From assembly GCA_937871415.1 (NCBI GenBank), contig CALMQD010000242.1, forward strand, positions 1 to 7,944: 7,944 nt of DNA, given 5' to 3'. The notes under the pieces were generated by a model. That model was not told where the DNA came from, did no database searches, and worked only from the letters and a program-made list of their open reading frames with translations. This DNA is from an uncultured Phycisphaerales bacterium. Lineage in GTDB: Bacteria > Planctomycetota > Phycisphaerae > Phycisphaerales > UBA1924. Made by a program: the position numbers and the translations under genes. Below are positions 7,364-7,944 of the stretch, piece after piece (the stretch's first letter is position 1; each line of letters starts with the position of its first letter).

Positions 7364-7486
7364 CCCCGCGCCGGCTGCGAGACGCGCCCGGAGATCGCGC
7401 GGTTCTTGCGCGATTCGGGGCGGGCCGGGCGGGCGCGCATCATCTACAAGCTCCAGCGTCAAGCATCGCCGGTGAACCTCCGATAA
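7364..7486 (+). other. Coding-like stretch without a normal start between DUF2752 and fliS
   Basis: In the same frame as the DUF2752 gene, the codons after its TGA stay open for 40 triplets and end at TAA 7484-7486, 9 nt before fliS. Third positions are mostly G/C while second positions are A/T-richer, as in real genes here. The peptide ends RARIIYKLQRQASPVNLR, which reads like a protein tail. There is no ATG; the only alternative starts are TTG 7406 and GTG 7472. It may be a remnant, a stop-codon read-through extension, or chance. A perfect 7-bp stem with a 7-nt loop (7394-7414) lies inside it. Confidence 0.3.
7394..7414 (+). promoter_or_regulatory. Hairpin after the DUF2752 stop codon
   Basis: ATCGCGC (7394-7400) pairs perfectly with GCGCGAT (7408-7414) around a 7-nt loop, 31 nt after the DUF2752 stop. 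No T run follows, so intrinsic termination is doubtful; it may be an mRNA processing or attenuation structure ahead of fliS. Confidence 0.35.
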
Positions 7487-7495
7487 GAACCGACG

Positions 7496-7944
7496 ATGAG
7501 CGCTGAGAACCCAGGCGTCAATGCGTACTTGCGCACGAAGGTGATGACGGCTCCTCCCGAGCAGTTGCGCCTCCTCCTGATCGAGGGCGCGATCAAGTTC
7601 ACACGCCAGGGCGTGGAGGCGATGCGGAAGCGCGACTGGGAGGGCGTCTTCAACGGCTATTGCCAGGCTCGCAACATCCTCCTGGAACTGTCCAACTCCG
7701 TCCGGATGGACGTTGACCCCGACCTCGGCCAGCGCGTCCAATCGCTGTACATGTTCATGTACATGCACCTTGTGGAGTCGTCGACGGACAAGGACATCGC
7801 CAAGGGCGAGAAGGTCCTGTCGCTGCTCGAGTACGAGCGCGAGACCTGGGTGATGCTCCTGGACAAACTCCAGCAGGAGAAGAACGGGGGCGCGGCGGCG
7901 GGCGCCCCGGGTGCGAACGCCGCGCCGGGTTCGACTGCCCCGCC
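7496..7944 (+). CDS. fliS: FliS, flagellin secretion chaperone (3' end beyond window)
   Basis: FliS binds the C-terminus of newly made flagellin in the cytoplasm, prevents early polymerisation and delivers it to the flagellar export gate. The visible 149 codons give a helical protein of the family pattern: NAYLRTKVMTAPPEQLRLLLIEGAIKF (9-35; compare the usual YxxxxVxTASPxxLixxLYxGAixf), ARNILLELSNSVRMD (mid-region), LGQRVQSLYMFMYMHLVES and EKVLSLLEYERETWVMLLDKL. The domain is complete by about residue 122. What follows is an Ala/Gly/Pro-rich tail that is still open at the window edge and longer than in typical FliS proteins (about 125-135 residues). The ATG at 7496 fits the family N-terminus; no strong Shine-Dalgarno precedes it. 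Flagellin or fliD genes may lie outside the window. Confidence 0.93.
   Translation, partial: MSAENPGVNAYLRTKVMTAPPEQLRLLLIEGAIKFTRQGVEAMRKRDWEGVFNGYCQARNILLELSNSVRMDVDPDLGQRVQSLYMFMYMHLVESSTDKDIAKGEKVLSLLEYERETWVMLLDKLQQEKNGGAAAGAPGANAAPGSTAP

Noticed and set aside
4645..7443. 932-codon open frame on the minus strand opposite the EAL and DUF2752 genes
   Set aside because: Its product is Arg/Ala/Pro-rich with no recognisable domain, and it lies antisense to clear EAL, CBS, GGDEF and DUF2752 families. Long antisense frames are expected in GC-rich DNA.
7748..7761. Palindrome TACATG-TT-CATGTA inside fliS
   Set aside because: It is explained by the codons of the conserved helix YMFMYM and is not in a regulatory position.

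Overview
The window is GC-rich bacterial chromosome with third codon positions almost all G or C. The gene set is a chaperonin with (GGM)n tail, DedA, HIT, NuoA, an EAL-CBS-GGDEF protein, a DUF2752 protein and FliS. This would fit a flagellated planctomycete, perhaps of the class Phycisphaerae. That assignment is an inference from overall style, because no rRNA or other phylogenetic marker is present.

Minus strand, 3890 down to 86: groEL comes first, followed by a 75-residue low-complexity protein, a DedA-family membrane protein, a HIT-family hydrolase and finally groES. All five genes read the same way. Gaps run from 6 to 98 nt, so they could form one transcription unit, but hairpins after groEL, before groES and after groES suggest the segments may be expressed unequally. 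This reverses the usual groES-groEL order and places three unrelated genes between the two chaperonin partners. The GroEL itself has unusual features: an insertion of about 22 residues at the inter-ring contact loop, an apparent charge swap at the second inter-ring contact, and a short His-rich element before a seven-unit GGM tail.

Positions 3891-4262 form a divergent intergenic region with no confident gene. Plus strand from 4263: nuoA stands alone, without nuoB or other Complex I genes after it, and is followed by a probable terminator. A 283-nt spacer with several dyad symmetries then leads into a long EAL-CBS-CBS-GGDEF protein. Its EAL domain looks catalytically intact and its GGDEF domain looks degenerate, so it is probably a cyclic-di-GMP phosphodiesterase. 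A DUF2752 membrane protein follows, then a coding-like stretch with no obvious start, then fliS, which runs off the right edge. The c-di-GMP gene and the flagellin chaperone gene lie close together on one strand, which fits a motility-control neighbourhood.

Several starts lack a Shine-Dalgarno sequence. nuoA and the DUF2752 gene instead carry a TANNNT box 6-8 nt before the start codon, which suggests leaderless transcripts. I saw no insertion sequence, CRISPR array, tRNA or rRNA, and no wholly unfamiliar multi-gene system.
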